Source of the DNA: Trichuris trichiura
Taxonomy: Eukaryota; Nematoda; Enoplea; Trichinellida; Trichuridae
Assembly (NCBI GenBank): GCA_037903355.1
Contig: JBAJFE010000030.1
Coordinates: 62,001-126,000, forward strand
DNA length: 64,000 nt
Direction of reading: 5' to 3'
Shown here: piece after piece, positions 22,980 to 34,600 of the stretch
How positions within the stretch are numbered: position 1 is the stretch's first letter
Layout of the letters: every line of letters starts with the position of its first letter
Position numbers and translations under genes: made by a program
Notes under the pieces: model-generated
Databases searched by the model: none
What the model saw: the letters and a program-made list of their open reading frames with translations, nothing else
Told to the model about the DNA's origin: nothing

Positions 22980-24660
22980 TAGTTGTCTTACAGTTTCATA
23001 CGCGTTCTGCAAAATCCATCCATGGCCTGTTTGAACTGCGAGAAAATGTTCTCAAACGAAAGCGTGAGGCTGAGCAAAGTGAAAAAGCACCTCGACAGTG
23101 CGCAACCAGACAAGAAGAGCAAGACGCTGGAATGCTATCAAAACCTTCGGAACAACTTCAGAAAAAGAATGACGCTCCCAAAATGGTTATTGAAAGGATC
23201 AAAACGCTCGGCAAAGGTATGGTTGCATCGTATGTGATCAGCCAGCTCATTGCTAAAACGAGAAACTGTCTCAACATTGGTGAACCGCTAATTCTGCTCG
23301 CGTTGTCAACAATAATATCTGCGATGACGACGACTAATGCCAGATAGATCCATCAGCCGATTCCTTTGAGGAACTCCACCGTCTCCAGAAGAGTAGATGA
23401 GATAGCGGAAGATATTGAGGAGCAGTTGGTTTGCTTTCTCCGCTCGACGAAGCACTTTTGCAAGACAACGATGCTCTATTTATGACTTATGCGCAATTCT
23501 GTCATGGGACTGAGCGGACTGAAGAGATGTTGTTTGCCAGGAAGATTAAAAACAGACGTGACAAGACTGTCCATCTTTGATGAAATGAAAGGCTATTTGA
23601 CAGAGAAAAATATCCCAGTAGAAAACATAATCGCCTGCGCGACGGAAAGGGCTGCATGTATGGTAGGCCGCAACAGAGGTTATATCGCTTATTTGAAGAA
23701 GCTGGCGCCTACTGTGTTCACTGTCCACTGGATCATTCACAGGGAACATCTAGTGTCCAAAACCTTAGGAAGGCGTCTCCAACAGACTTTTTCGCATGTG
23801 GTACAATTCGTGAACTTGATAAAATCTCGTCCTCACCAAGACCGCTTTTTCAATCGGTTCTGCGAAGATAACGCGAAGAGTTCAGGACCTGGCTAATGCA
23901 TACCGAGGTCAGGTGGCTCTCCAAAGGAAACTGTCTTCAGCGGCTTGTTATTGTCTGGGACAGCCTAGTGACATTCTTGCCTAGCGCGGAGGGGCACAAA
24001 ATCCTGGAACCCAAGGTGGACATATGATGTTTAACGGACATCTTCTAAAAACTTCACTCATTGAACTTGGCACCATAGGACAGAAGCAGCAATATAGTAG
24101 ATAGTAAAGAAGCTATCGTTTTCTTTCTTCAAAAGCTTGAAGTCTATGGGCTGAACATCGGACGCTCTGAATTTTTACAATTTTCTAATCTGAAGAAAGT
24201 TGAAAAGGCAATGAAAGACGATGACCTCATCCTTCATCAGAGCCATCTGAAGCAGCTGCACAGCGACGTGGAAGTAAGGTTTAAGGACCAGCTTGAACTT
24301 GTCATTTCAGAATGGGATTCGAACCCCTTCCAAGCAGAACCTAACACTGTGGAGTTGAGATTCAAAAAAGCCTGGTCGACCTCTGGAATGATGCTATTGT
24401 GAGTTGTCAAAACGTCTGGACGAAAACCACTTGCCAGGAGACATTTCTAGCGTTATGGCAAATAGCAAGAAATTTTTTTCTTGCTTTTCCTTCTACCTGT
24501 GTAGTTTAATGCAGATTCAGCAGGGTCATTACACTCACAAAATCTAGGAACAGAATCGACATTGCGGCAACAGCTGACCTGCGACTATCACTGTCCAATT
24601 TAAAATTTAACATAGCTAAACTGACAGAAAAGCACCAACCTCAGGGGTCCCATTAAACAG
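22980..24660 (+). mobile_element. hAT (ZBED5/FAM200-type) transposase relic
   Basis: Frames in order read a BED-like zinc finger region (CLNCEKMFSNESVRLSKVKKH, with the second His lost), ERIKTLGKGMVASYVISQLI, RVDEIAEDIEEQL, FDEMKGYLTEKNIPVENIIA, CATERAACMVGRNRGYIAYL, HREHLVSKTLGRRLQ, a LMHTEVRWLSKGNCLQRL block, and near 24560 LRLSLSNLKFNIAKLTEKHQ. This order is that of ZBED5-like hAT transposases. Frameshifts and stops break it, so no functional protein is expected. Confidence 0.85.
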
Positions 24661-24812
24661 AACGATTTTTTCGTTGTTATGAATTTTAAGGCTACTTTTC
24701 ACCTATCAGAGATGTGCGTGAGTTCCTACATTCAATAAGGTCACCAGGAACAAGCTGTTTTATTCTCGCGCGCATACGTTCTACGACTGTTCGATATGGG
24801 TCCTACAACATG

Positions 24813-24890
24813 CAGTTAAACCTCCGTAAGTTGACCATCAAAGAAGCTGGCGAAAACTGGTCAGCATAGGGAGGTTGTGGGTATAAGTGC
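24813..24890 (+). mobile_element. Left end of a pogo-like MITE
   Basis: CAGTTAAACCTCCGTAAGTTGACC followed by ACTGGTCAGCATAGGGAGG matches the left end of the complete copy at 60885-61069 (CAATAAAATCCCCGTAAG, TTGACCACC). The right end is missing. Confidence 0.5.
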
Positions 24891-27800
24891 TTCGGAGAGT
24901 ACCACCGTCAAGAAATCAGGTGCCACAGGGATGAGCAGATACTGCCATTGGACTCGTGACACGGTTACGGCCTAAAGAGATCTGCCGAAGCGCGAGTTTT
25001 CCTACCAGGAGGCTATGAAGGTTCGAAATCGTTCCATGTGGGCCCTGGCTAAAAAAGCTTGAGAATGGCTTATGCATACCCCTCGGTGTAAATACATTAG
25101 GATTGAGAGAACCACAATGACTAATTAATGCTAAAGACTTGTGAAATGCCATGAACAGAAGATGGCGCCGCCGTCAGCTAAGCAGATATTGATCACCTTA
25201 GCAGCTAGTGAGTCTTAAAGTTGAAAAGTTTGTTCATATCCATTTTTACATTTCGCCTGAATAGAAATTACTTTTTACAAGTTGCCATGCTTAGTCACGA
25301 AGCTGATCCCGGCAACGGAAGAACAAGTGATGTCATTTGCGTTTGACGATCTTCATAGTCACCACTTCTATTATGCAGCAATCATTCATTCTCAAAATGG
25401 AAAACTGTTAGGCGAATATCTGATTGCTGAGTAATGTCGTTAAAGCGTCTTTTATTGCTGTCCTGTTTTAGCATTGCTATGTCTTTGTACTTCAAATCTG
25501 ATTGCTGGTTTACTTATTAGTAAGACAACGATAGTGCTAGCTAACACTTGAAGGCAATAACCAAACATTTAAAAACTTGAACTAAGAAATAACAAGGTCA
25601 CCACGCTGGGAAGTCCATTCATACACACACAGATCACGTGATACGTAAAACTGAGGTTATATTTTTAGTAGTAAAATCATTTCCAGCGTTAAGGAGACTG
25701 CCTGCCAAATTATTCATACAAGGAAGGATTTCGAATGCGTAATTCTTGTTAACAGGGTGGTAGAATTTTAGAGTATATAGATTACAGTAAGTCCCATTTT
25801 GAAAGGAAAAATAATTAAAATCAGAGCATTCAGGCTTTGGCTTCCAGCCCTCATCAGCGGTCAAGTAATTAATCAGTGTGACCAATGACGACCGGTGGAA
25901 TCTAAAACCTGAAAGCACTACTTTTAATATTTTTCAGCTGTCTCTTAGCCGCCTCACTGTCATACCGTGCGTTTGCTTGCAATCATGTTCTGCCTTTACC
26001 GTTGCGTAAGCCAAAGCGTATGCCTCAAATCTGCCTTAGACTCAGCTAAAGGCAAAACAGGAAATTCGAATTGCATTTTTTGACAAAGGGGTATATAAGA
26101 GACGACGTCCATTTTCCATTTCCATAAAAAAGCTTGTCGTTTGTAAATTCTACACAGGAACAATCTTTAAAAAAATTAAGTGTGATAATTTCAAGCTAAG
26201 TATTATTCCTAAAGTTCTGAGAAAGCGTAAGATACATTCTGTTAATATTTTCTCATCCATTATGTTCATAAGTGGTTCATGAAGTCTTTGCGTGAGATTT
26301 TCAAACTGCTTTTACCCACTTTTCTTTATGTGGTATTAAGCGTTTATTAAATGGAAGAAAACTCCTGATAAAAAATACGTCGAAAGCAAAAAAATAGTAA
26401 ATTAGGCGCCTTGCACTTTCGGCAGTTATTAACATGTTTATGAGGCAGTTATGCATTTGTCCTCTAATTCTCAATCATTCGTAGAGAACAAGTTCGTTCT
26501 CAAAGCGCTGAAGTTTAAGCAATGCTTTATTACTTTCATAATGACTGCCTATCCTCTGATTGTAGTAATATCTGTTTCACCCAATCAAAGGGCAGAATGA
26601 AAAAAATAGTGGAAGCAAAAGCTGTATGAAGATCTGAACTGTTATGTTCCAGTACTATTGTCATTACGTTGGTTGTTTAAACTATTTTTGCGCCCTTCTA
26701 ATTTTAATACTAACGTGATGGATGAATACGCTTAGATTTGTGCCGCATTTGTAGTTACAAACGATTAAATCAGTTGAAAATTTACCTGGATAACACTTGC
26801 TCAACACACCACCTTCGTAGTACATTAAGATTTTACCGTTTAGATTAAGCTAAAGCTTTCTGTCTTGCTGAACTGTATGTTTTCAGAGTATCACCTCAGC
26901 GTTCACAAAGGCAATTTCACTTCTGCAGTCTTTACCCGCCGGGTCAACCGTTATATGGTCCTCGCGACAGTGAATATGCTGGACCAGCATGCAGTTCCCA
27001 AATGTCTGAGCTGGAGAAGGGTCTTATACTCGGACCGTTCTTTGCCGAATTAGTATTTGGCCCAAACGGAAAATGAGCAAGCTGACATCTATTTGAAAAT
27101 AAAGCGTATGGTGGCTGTTTGGGTAAAGAATACCACTGCTGCTTCGCTTGAAACTTGTCGGGAGGAAGTCAAGTTTACGTCATCCTTAAAAGCATTCACT
27201 GAAACAACTCCTTGAAATTGTCAGCGCTAATGTATAAGTAGATTTAACCTCATTCTTCGGGAAGTAAAAGTTTACTGTAAGGCTTGTATACGCTTAATAA
27301 GGATTATACTAAGTTCAAGTGCAAAAGCTTGTCGCTTGCGCCAGCATTCTAATCATTCGCACTGATGAAGATGAAAGGTGCATTTGCTTAATGATCACTT
27401 CACCTCCGTTTTAGAAATCCCACTGACAATGAGAAGGCCTTCATGAGGTTACTCGTCTAAAGGATGGTAATACAGACTAACGGAAAAGAGCTTCTAAGGC
27501 TCTCAGATTGCAATTACAAACCGAGATATAATGTGGGAATGAAATGAAATAAAATGTCAGCTGGTGTTTATTTTTATTTCCGCTATTCCAATGCTTTTGT
27601 CATCTGCCAGCACGTTTGCAAGACAACAGCAAAATTTCCAGTACTTTTCCCATCTTGTTCATTTTCTTAGGCTAGGGGATGCTCTCTATTCATTAATGCT
27701 GTTGAGTCTATTGAGCGGTATTATTCTTTAAAAATATACACCGCTTACGTATGATAGCTGTAGAAGCCTTATACGACTTTTACCGTGGAACTTTCTTGAC

Positions 27801-28993
27801 CAGCTGTCGTCTGCGGCTAGCAGGTAATGGGATAAATTCTAAATGAATATTCACGTTGACAAGAAACTTTCATTGGAGTGGTAAGGAGCAAGCTAAAACT
27901 GATATATTTATCCTGTGCAGATGTAATTTTATTCAGCCTACAAAACAATAACAAAAAATAATAACAAATATAAAATAAAATAAATTAAGATGGCTTGAAA
28001 ACAGCCCACTATAAGCCTCTGCAGGCAGGTTTCTTTCCAAAACGTGCAGCCTTTTTCTTCCACGCTTACTTAAATCAAACGCGTTCGAAGTCTTTAAAAA
28101 TCTCCAACATCAATCTGTTATGGGTGTTTTTGAGGATATTCAAGAGAGAGAAGTTGTTGACTCAGACTGCCCCGCAAGAAAGGCCAGATTTTTCCGTTGT
28201 AGCCGTCGAAGGCGCCTGAAGCGGGACTCCACAGAAAATGTGGGGTTAGAAATTAACACGTGACACCAAATGCAGTCGTAAATGGGTCAATAAGGTATGT
28301 ATCTATTGCGTCCCCTGTCGTGATTCCGCAAACCACCTGACACGGAACGAAGCTGCTCATTTAGGATCGACTAGAGGACGCTGAGTTGTACATTCTGATG
28401 GACTCAGGAACAGAAAAGCGTAATGTGCAAAGACTCTTTCCAGAAGATTGAACCCAGCGCAGTCAAGACTTTAATACCTGGCTGTTCGCGAAAGCCGCCG
28501 CAGCCCTGGGACAGTCATTCAAACCGGTCGCTAAGTACGTGTAGTTTGTCGAGCTGGGTACGGTTGTCTACCAGTAACGTAACAGTTGAGTGCCTCTTAA
28601 GGGCTGATTTCCCACAGCAGAACAAGCGTGTAGTCGACCGTGCCCAATGGTCTTTCATATCTGAGGATATCAGGCTGTGAGATGGGGAAAGCGATGCCGG
28701 CAACGGCGGCTGCGTGTGGCCAGGTTGTTAGCGGTAAAGTTTACTTGCTCCGACAGGCCAGCAGGCCAGCCGACGATCAAGCAGGAAGTGAGCATCGGCG
28801 AACTGATCATCTGTGTGAGTCTTGGCCTGACCATAGCCGGGGAACTGAAGCTGCTCAGCGGGCCATTGTTTTTCGGCGGTTCTACTGTGTCTTGTAGATT
28901 GAGCACCTGTGCACCGACAGTAGCAGGCCTGTACCAAGCTGGCTGCGTGAGTGTTTCTAATTTTCAGTTCGCGTAGAAAATAAATGACTAGCG
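24891..28993. other. Intergenic, mostly unrecognised
   Basis: AT-rich and without convincing genes. On the minus strand 25857-25833 has CTGATGA, GGGCT/AGCC stem and AAAGCC, a weak form of the hammerhead-like motif seen elsewhere. Around 28380-28900 base composition becomes more GC-rich and some frames look gene-like (for example LMDSGTEKR near 28400), but I could not tie them to a family. Confidence 0.4.
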
Positions 28994-29476
28994 CAGCCAT
29001 TCTCAGCCTTTTTTGCGCTAGGCCCCCTTGGAAGGTGTCCTCAGGTGCCAGACCCCCCTTTTCCTATTGGTCGATTAATTTTTGCGTCTTTTGTATAGCA
29101 CCCAATCAGCTTTCGATGGCAACCTCCTAGGATCGAGTTAATGCACTGATACAATGCGAATATACAGTGGTCAAATCATTTGAAACGAGCACTTGCTGTT
29201 CTTCGAAGCTAACAATGAAACCACTTCGTCAAGTCGAGTGAGAATTTCTGCCAATCCTCTATAAAGGGATGCTGCTATGGGTTAACCAATCCTCTATAGA
29301 GGACTGGCATAAATTCTCACCCTTCTGATCTGCCTAACTGCGCTTGTTCCAATAAGGCCTCTCAGCCCCCCTTGACGACCTCCTGGCCCCCCTCTGAAAA
29401 ATTTTCGATTTCGCCCCCTCTGACACCCTCTCGGCCAACTCCCCTGGGGCCCCAGGCCCCAAGTTGAGAACGGCTG
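28994..29476. mobile_element. Non-autonomous hAT element with perfect 8-base target duplication
   Basis: Ends are CAGCCATTCTCAG and TTGAGAACGGCTG (inverted). The flanks carry GACTAGCG at 28986-28993 and 29477-29484. Inside are the runs of C/G typical of such elements (GGCCCCC blocks) and a nested hairpin at about 29236-29320 (GTGAGAATTTCTGCC against its complement). No transposase is encoded. Confidence 0.85.
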
Positions 29477-31469
29477 GACTAGCGTCTTAAAAGTTTTCAG
29501 TTTAGTTTAGGCCTAGGCGGCTGTAGCGTTGTAATCGGCTGCTGAGGAACGATTGAGAAGCCTGACGGCTAATAAGGAAAATTTTACTGCCAACGAGAGC
29601 AAAAACACTGAACAGCGAGTAGCAAAGTTGGCAAGTCCGAATCCATCGTGCTGTGAGCGGCGCACTTATATACCTCTACTTTACTGCGCTGTTGGTCACC
29701 TGACCAGCATAGGTCACGGATCGACAGCCGTTAGAAGTTTCCGCCAGAGGCCTACGCGGATCTTCGGCGAGGTCGCAAATATTGACGTCTTTGCCTGGGA
29801 AATCATCCGTGGTAAACACGTTGCGTCAAGGGGCTCCGGACTCGCAACCACCGGCACAGCTGCCTACAAAAACTGTTGACAAGTTTAGGGTCTTTCCCAT
29901 TAGCAGCCCTCCAGTCGCAATGTAAATTCGCCAAAACAGTGTGCAAAATGAAAGTTCCCGAGATCCAAATTTGATTTCGCTTCCCACTGGACGACGCTTC
30001 CGGAGACTGCGCGAAGATTAACGCTAAGCCGCATTAGCAAACCTGTTCATGTATGCAGTGTATACGAACAAATGAGATAAAAGGCCGGACCAAACCTGAA
30101 CGCCTACTAATGAGCCTCTTTGATTAGCGCTTCCTACGGACGCGCGAAGCGCAACACTGGCTGAAGGGTTCCTTTTGACCTTTCTATTTCTTGCACCACC
30201 GCCGCAAAAGCCGCATTAGCAGCAAGCTAGTTTCCATTCAGCTGTCCTTTCGGAGGTGTTAAAGTGCGCCCGTCCGCCAGCTTACTTTTTATGCCAACAT
30301 TAGGCTTTCATCAGGAAGGTTGCTATGGCCACTTCCAACTTACTTCGCAGTGTCTGTGACAAACGCGCTACGCTATCGGTCCTCCAGGAAAACGGGGTCA
30401 TCCATCGCGTCAAGGTGTGCTTTTGCGCAGTACAAATGAACATGTGGTGGAGCCCCCCCAACGGACGGCGGCCTGTATGAAGGTGCTCCAGGTGGGGATG
30501 CAGAACAGATGTACGCGTTCGCACTGGCTTGTAGCTAGACGGTAATCACCGTGACAAGCGCCTTGTTGTTTTACTATATTGTGTGTGCCATTCAGGAGCT
30601 ACACCTACACCTTGCTCTATTGAGCTTCACCGTTGTTGCGCCGCGGATCCAGCAACATTGACAATGTAAACTGGCTATCGGCCAGCACTAGACAGATCAT
30701 CTCTATACTTCGAAGCGAGGACACTCAAATGTAGGCGCCTGAGCGACCTATTAGGCAGCTGACGGTTTCATCCATCGAAACTGTTGGAGTTGTCGCACAA
30801 ATGGCTATAAGCTAATGGCAGTGAACCGATGGAGATTGACCACGAGGGTTGAACATCAAACTAAAGGAGTCGATCAGTGGAAAATTAACTAAGAACAATC
30901 ACCCATCCACGGTAAAAAACGATAGCGAATCACGGCCAGGGTAGACATGGGGAGACCTTATGCCACCTTATAGGGTGAATTAAACTCTCGGTCGGTGGCG
31001 AAGTACAAGCGTTTACTGCGTAACGGACGCGATAGTGCAAAGAGAAAGCTACGGCAACATGAGCGCTACGACAGTTTGGACGCTAGGCGAAGTGAAACGC
31101 TTCCCACAACTTAAGCTTAGACGACTTGCGTAGGGAAAGAAGGAATTTGAAGATTCGAAAAAGAAACATGGCGAAACAAATTGGCGTGCATAGACGCAGC
31201 AGTCTGAGCCGTTTAGAGCTCTTCTCCTTAGTGACGGAGTTGAATAGCGTTACTGATTTCTGCCTACGATGTAAATAACAGCATGCAATCATTGATGACT
31301 ACCAAAGATTATCTTGAAGGAATAATGAAATGGTGTGAGAGGTTACTGTCCATAGCTGTCGCATGTCGCTAGTGTGTCGACTACCGTCTTCGAAGAGCAG
31401 ATGAAGCAAGTTCAGTCATCTCCATTGGAAGCTCCGTCACGGCTGCGCGTTTAGCCTACTAAAGGTTTT

Positions 31470-31600
31470 GCAGGCAAAACTGGAACGCCTTAAGTTAGAG
31501 CATGAGCAATTTAAACGCCAGAAGCACCTTTAGGTGGCATATGAACAGAAACGTTTCAAGGAAGAGCAGAAACAGCAAGCATATAAGCGATAAATCGACG
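31470..31600 (+). pseudogene. Coding-like coiled-coil fragment, family unknown
   Basis: The plus strand reads QAKLERLKLEHEQFKRQKHL, a stop, then VAYEQKRFKEEQKQQAYKR, a stop, then a few more residues. The heptad-like K/E/Q-rich composition suggests a coiled coil once encoded here, perhaps from a retroelement gag or transposon accessory gene. Two stops in 130 bases make it dead. Confidence 0.3.
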
Positions 31601-32153
31601 CTTTGACAAACAGGAATGCTAATTTTGCGCAGACGAAGAGCTACGCCCATCCCGCGCTCGTTTTTTGTTCAGCATTGGTTATATGTAAACGGAGTGCGAA
31701 AGAATGATGAAACGTGTAGCTCAAAATAAGTCCTGAGCACCTGCTGCGCAAACGACCGGCCTTCTCCTGTCTAACGATTTTTGCCAAAAAGTCCCGCTGT
31801 TTCCACCGATGTCAATGCAGCTCGGGTTGCCGACATGGCTCACCTGTATCCAGCTGCAAGACCGTTTAGTTCTGATGAAGGTGACGTACCATGTTTCCTC
31901 TGTAATAAAATCTAGTTGCGGTCGCCCGCTAGAATGACACACTTAGCAAGTCCGTTAGAAAATACGACGGGCGTAGTATATTTAAAAAAACCAACTTGCA
32001 TATGGTTTGATTACTGTGCTGTAATTTTCATGAATGAAGCGTTTGGTGAACGCGTTTGTCAGGTGCTTTGACGCAATCTGTTCGAACGAATTCTTTTAGT
32101 GATTGTTGCAATTTTGGGTGCAAAAGGGAATAAAACTTTTACTGCAAGGCAAG

Positions 32154-32245
32154 ATGGCTGTAAATACGAAGAGATATAGCATGGAGTACAAGAAAGCAAT
32201 CGTAGAAGACTCCCTGGGCAGGAATTTGAGAGCTTTAATACCTCC
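32154..32245 (+). pseudogene. Possible pogo-like DNA-binding N-terminus
   Basis: ATG at 32154 opens MAVNTKRYSMEYKKAIVEDS then LGRNLRA. The 'KRY..E.K..IVEDSLG.N' pattern is like the N-terminal helix-turn-helix of pogo/CENP-B-type transposases. It runs into unrelated sequence after about 30 residues. Confidence 0.3.
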
Positions 32246-33415
32246 GCCGTCCGGCGGAGTTTGTCCAATTTTCCACTTCATCTGTTCACTGGTTCTGACT
32301 TAAGGTTCTGCAAGCGTTGGAGGTATGCTCAAGCTATACAGATCCATTTTTGGCGCCACTGGATAAAGAAGGGTGTTATGCCCCATCGTTCATTGGACGT
32401 GAAAAATGAACGAATAATGAGCGAATTTGTCTGTTGGTGATTTTATTATTTTGGTGGATTCCAACAGTCCCAGTGGGAGTTGGCCACTGGGCCATTATTC
32501 CCGCAAAGATGGTGTTGTTCGTTCGGCAGACATGTGTTAACTTTCACGATAGTGCATAATGTACGCCACCAGTCACTTACTTGTCTTCCAACATCAAATG
32601 CCCCCCGTCGATTTAACTCATTCATCATTATTCAGGTTTTTCGCAATGTAATCCTATATAACCACGCTTGGACCATCTCTTCAGCTAGTTTATCGCACCT
32701 CTTGACGCTGCTTACAGGTTGACTTTCTTCTCTCAGCATTAAAGGGTTAGCACTGTTCGTCGTCGCAGTATCAGTTGCAACACGTACTACGTCAAATTAA
32801 AGAGGTGATATTTCATTAACAGGCGTTTAGGTTTTCATGTTTGTTTGAAAAAATATTACGAAGCGTCATGAACGAAGACTTTTACAGTCGAGGATGTTAG
32901 CATGAGGTGGAAGTTTTGTCGCTGTGGTCGCCCACGCCTACCTAATTTTGACATCACGTTTACTTGCTCGCGAGGTTTAAGTTTTAGTTTTGTCTGTCGA
33001 CGTCGCAGAGAACGGTCGCTTTCGTGTGCTCTAGTAAACGCCGTATCCTCGTGCGTATTTCATCTCTTGTCACCATTTCAGCTCGGTTCGTGACACGAAG
33101 TAGTAAAAACCTTGGGGCAGGTTTACATGTTTCTTTACAGAAAGTATCCGTTTAACTCCAAACTAAAGTTCGCAGCATTTGGGATAGCACTTCTCTGTCA
33201 TCAAAAGTTTTCCAAGAGACGGATGGTGACGACGGGCCAAGTTCAGGCCCAGACTTCCATGGGCTGTTTCAATAAAAACATGGGAAATTGGTAAATCGAA
33301 ACAGAAAAGTTCACGTAACGTTCGCTTAACTGTTCATTTGTTTTTTTATTTGAGAATTGTCGTAGCGTCGTAACAAAACGAAAAGTCTGAAAGGCGTTAC
33401 CGTACTCACGAAAAC

Positions 33416-34364
33416 AGGGTCTAGTATGTTGTCTCCCCACCGGAAGTTCAGGCAGCTACTTCAAAGCGTTATCTGCAAATCTACGGCGTAATAAATGGTT
33501 GTTATTGGCGCAACGGACGGACGTTATCTTCAGGTTTAGTGAAAGGATGGAATTCAGCAGGTGCGCATGCATTGTAGTTGCGGGAAACACAATGGGGTCT
33601 GCAGGTGTTCAAGCTGAGACGTCGTGTAGGAATTCGTGAAAAACATCGCAGGTCAACTTTCCGAGCTGAGGCGTGCCTTGGTAGACAGGGTAAATCTCAT
33701 TCTGGTTTATGTCTGTCCCGGGATCTAGTGACAACTTCCCATCGACAAGTGGAGGCACCGCAAAGAGGCACTGACGCCTTCTGCCTGATTAGGTACACCC
33801 AAGTGAACCCGTCGGATGCGCCTGCTGCGAAATCGACGCGTTGCCTTCGTCAGGGTGAGCGCCTGCGTTAGCAGTACATACGCTTTTTCCCTTTTTCCGT
33901 TACTCACTGCTTGCGTGTTCAGTGATCGCTAAATAACGTTAATTTGCGCCAAGCTTCTTGTCGTTTGCTTCACGGTCAAAACTGCAAAACCCAACAACAG
34001 CAACGAACACGCGTCATGTTAACGTTTAGGCTTAGGCTTAGGCTTAGGCTTAGGCTTAGGCTTAGGCTTAGGCTTAGGCTTAGGCTTAGGCTTAGGCTTA
34101 GGCTTAGGCTTAGGCTTAGGCTAGGCTTAGGCTACGGCAGGTCAGGAGGCCGGCAGGGTTATAGAACGCACTTGCAAACAATCAGCAGAACGGCCAACTG
34201 TTTCCAGATGTGCAGCGTTCCTTTGCTGATACGCATCGCTCGTATGTGTACACAGTGAACAATAGCTTAGGTCAGCCATTGTTCAGGTGACGTAGTAATG
34301 GTCACGTGACCGGCTTTGAAGTTGCCGCCTGAACTTCCGGTGGGGAGACAACATACAAGACCCC
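33416..34364. mobile_element. 949-base inverted-repeat element carrying telomeric repeats
   Basis: Terminal inverted repeats of 52 bases, 33416-33467 and 34313-34364, differ at 4 positions; they begin AGGGTCTAGTATG and end CATACAAGACCCC. A 6-base direct repeat GAAAAC flanks both ends (33410-33415 and 34365-34370), consistent with a target duplication. No transposase is recognisable inside; the interior includes the TTAGGC array. It lies just downstream of the transglutaminase gene's 3' end. The transposon class is not clear from the ends. Confidence 0.8.
34026..34132 (+). repeat. Interstitial telomeric repeat (TTAGGC)n
   Basis: Sixteen uninterrupted TTAGGC units (34026-34121), then one 5-base TAGGC, then one more TTAGGC. 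TTAGGC is the standard nematode telomere unit. Read in frame it encodes meaningless LRLRLR. It lies inside the inverted-repeat element 33416-34364, and is not at a chromosome end. Confidence 0.98.
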
Positions 34365-34600
34365 GAAAACAAAAAATCAGTCGTTGCAACTTTTATAGAT
34401 TGTAACTGGTCAAAAAAATATCAGAGCTTTTATGTATATATCTCACGCGATATAGTGGCACAACATCGCTAATAATGATATAAAATTAATACCAGATACA
34501 GCCATAAAATACGATTAAAAGCACATGGTTATTCAGTGTGCGGCATAAGGAACAATGTTATGCATAGAAATGAGGCAAGCACTCATGCTCGAATGAGTTG

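Larger units (their letters stand above)
29485..33409. other. Intergenic, mostly unrecognised
   Basis: No complete gene. Two coding-like scraps are listed separately. At 33227-33252 TGACGACGGGCC, loop, GGCCCAGAC resembles a degraded hammerhead-like motif. The rest gives no family resemblance on either strand. Confidence 0.4.

Noticed and set aside
28380..28900. Possible retroelement protease (LMDSGTEKR) and following frames
   Set aside because: Only a DSG-T word is suggestive. The surrounding frames have many stops and no recognisable RT, integrase or terminal repeats.
33944..34258. Open frame encoding LRLRLR repeats
   Set aside because: A translation of the TTAGGC telomeric array, not a protein.
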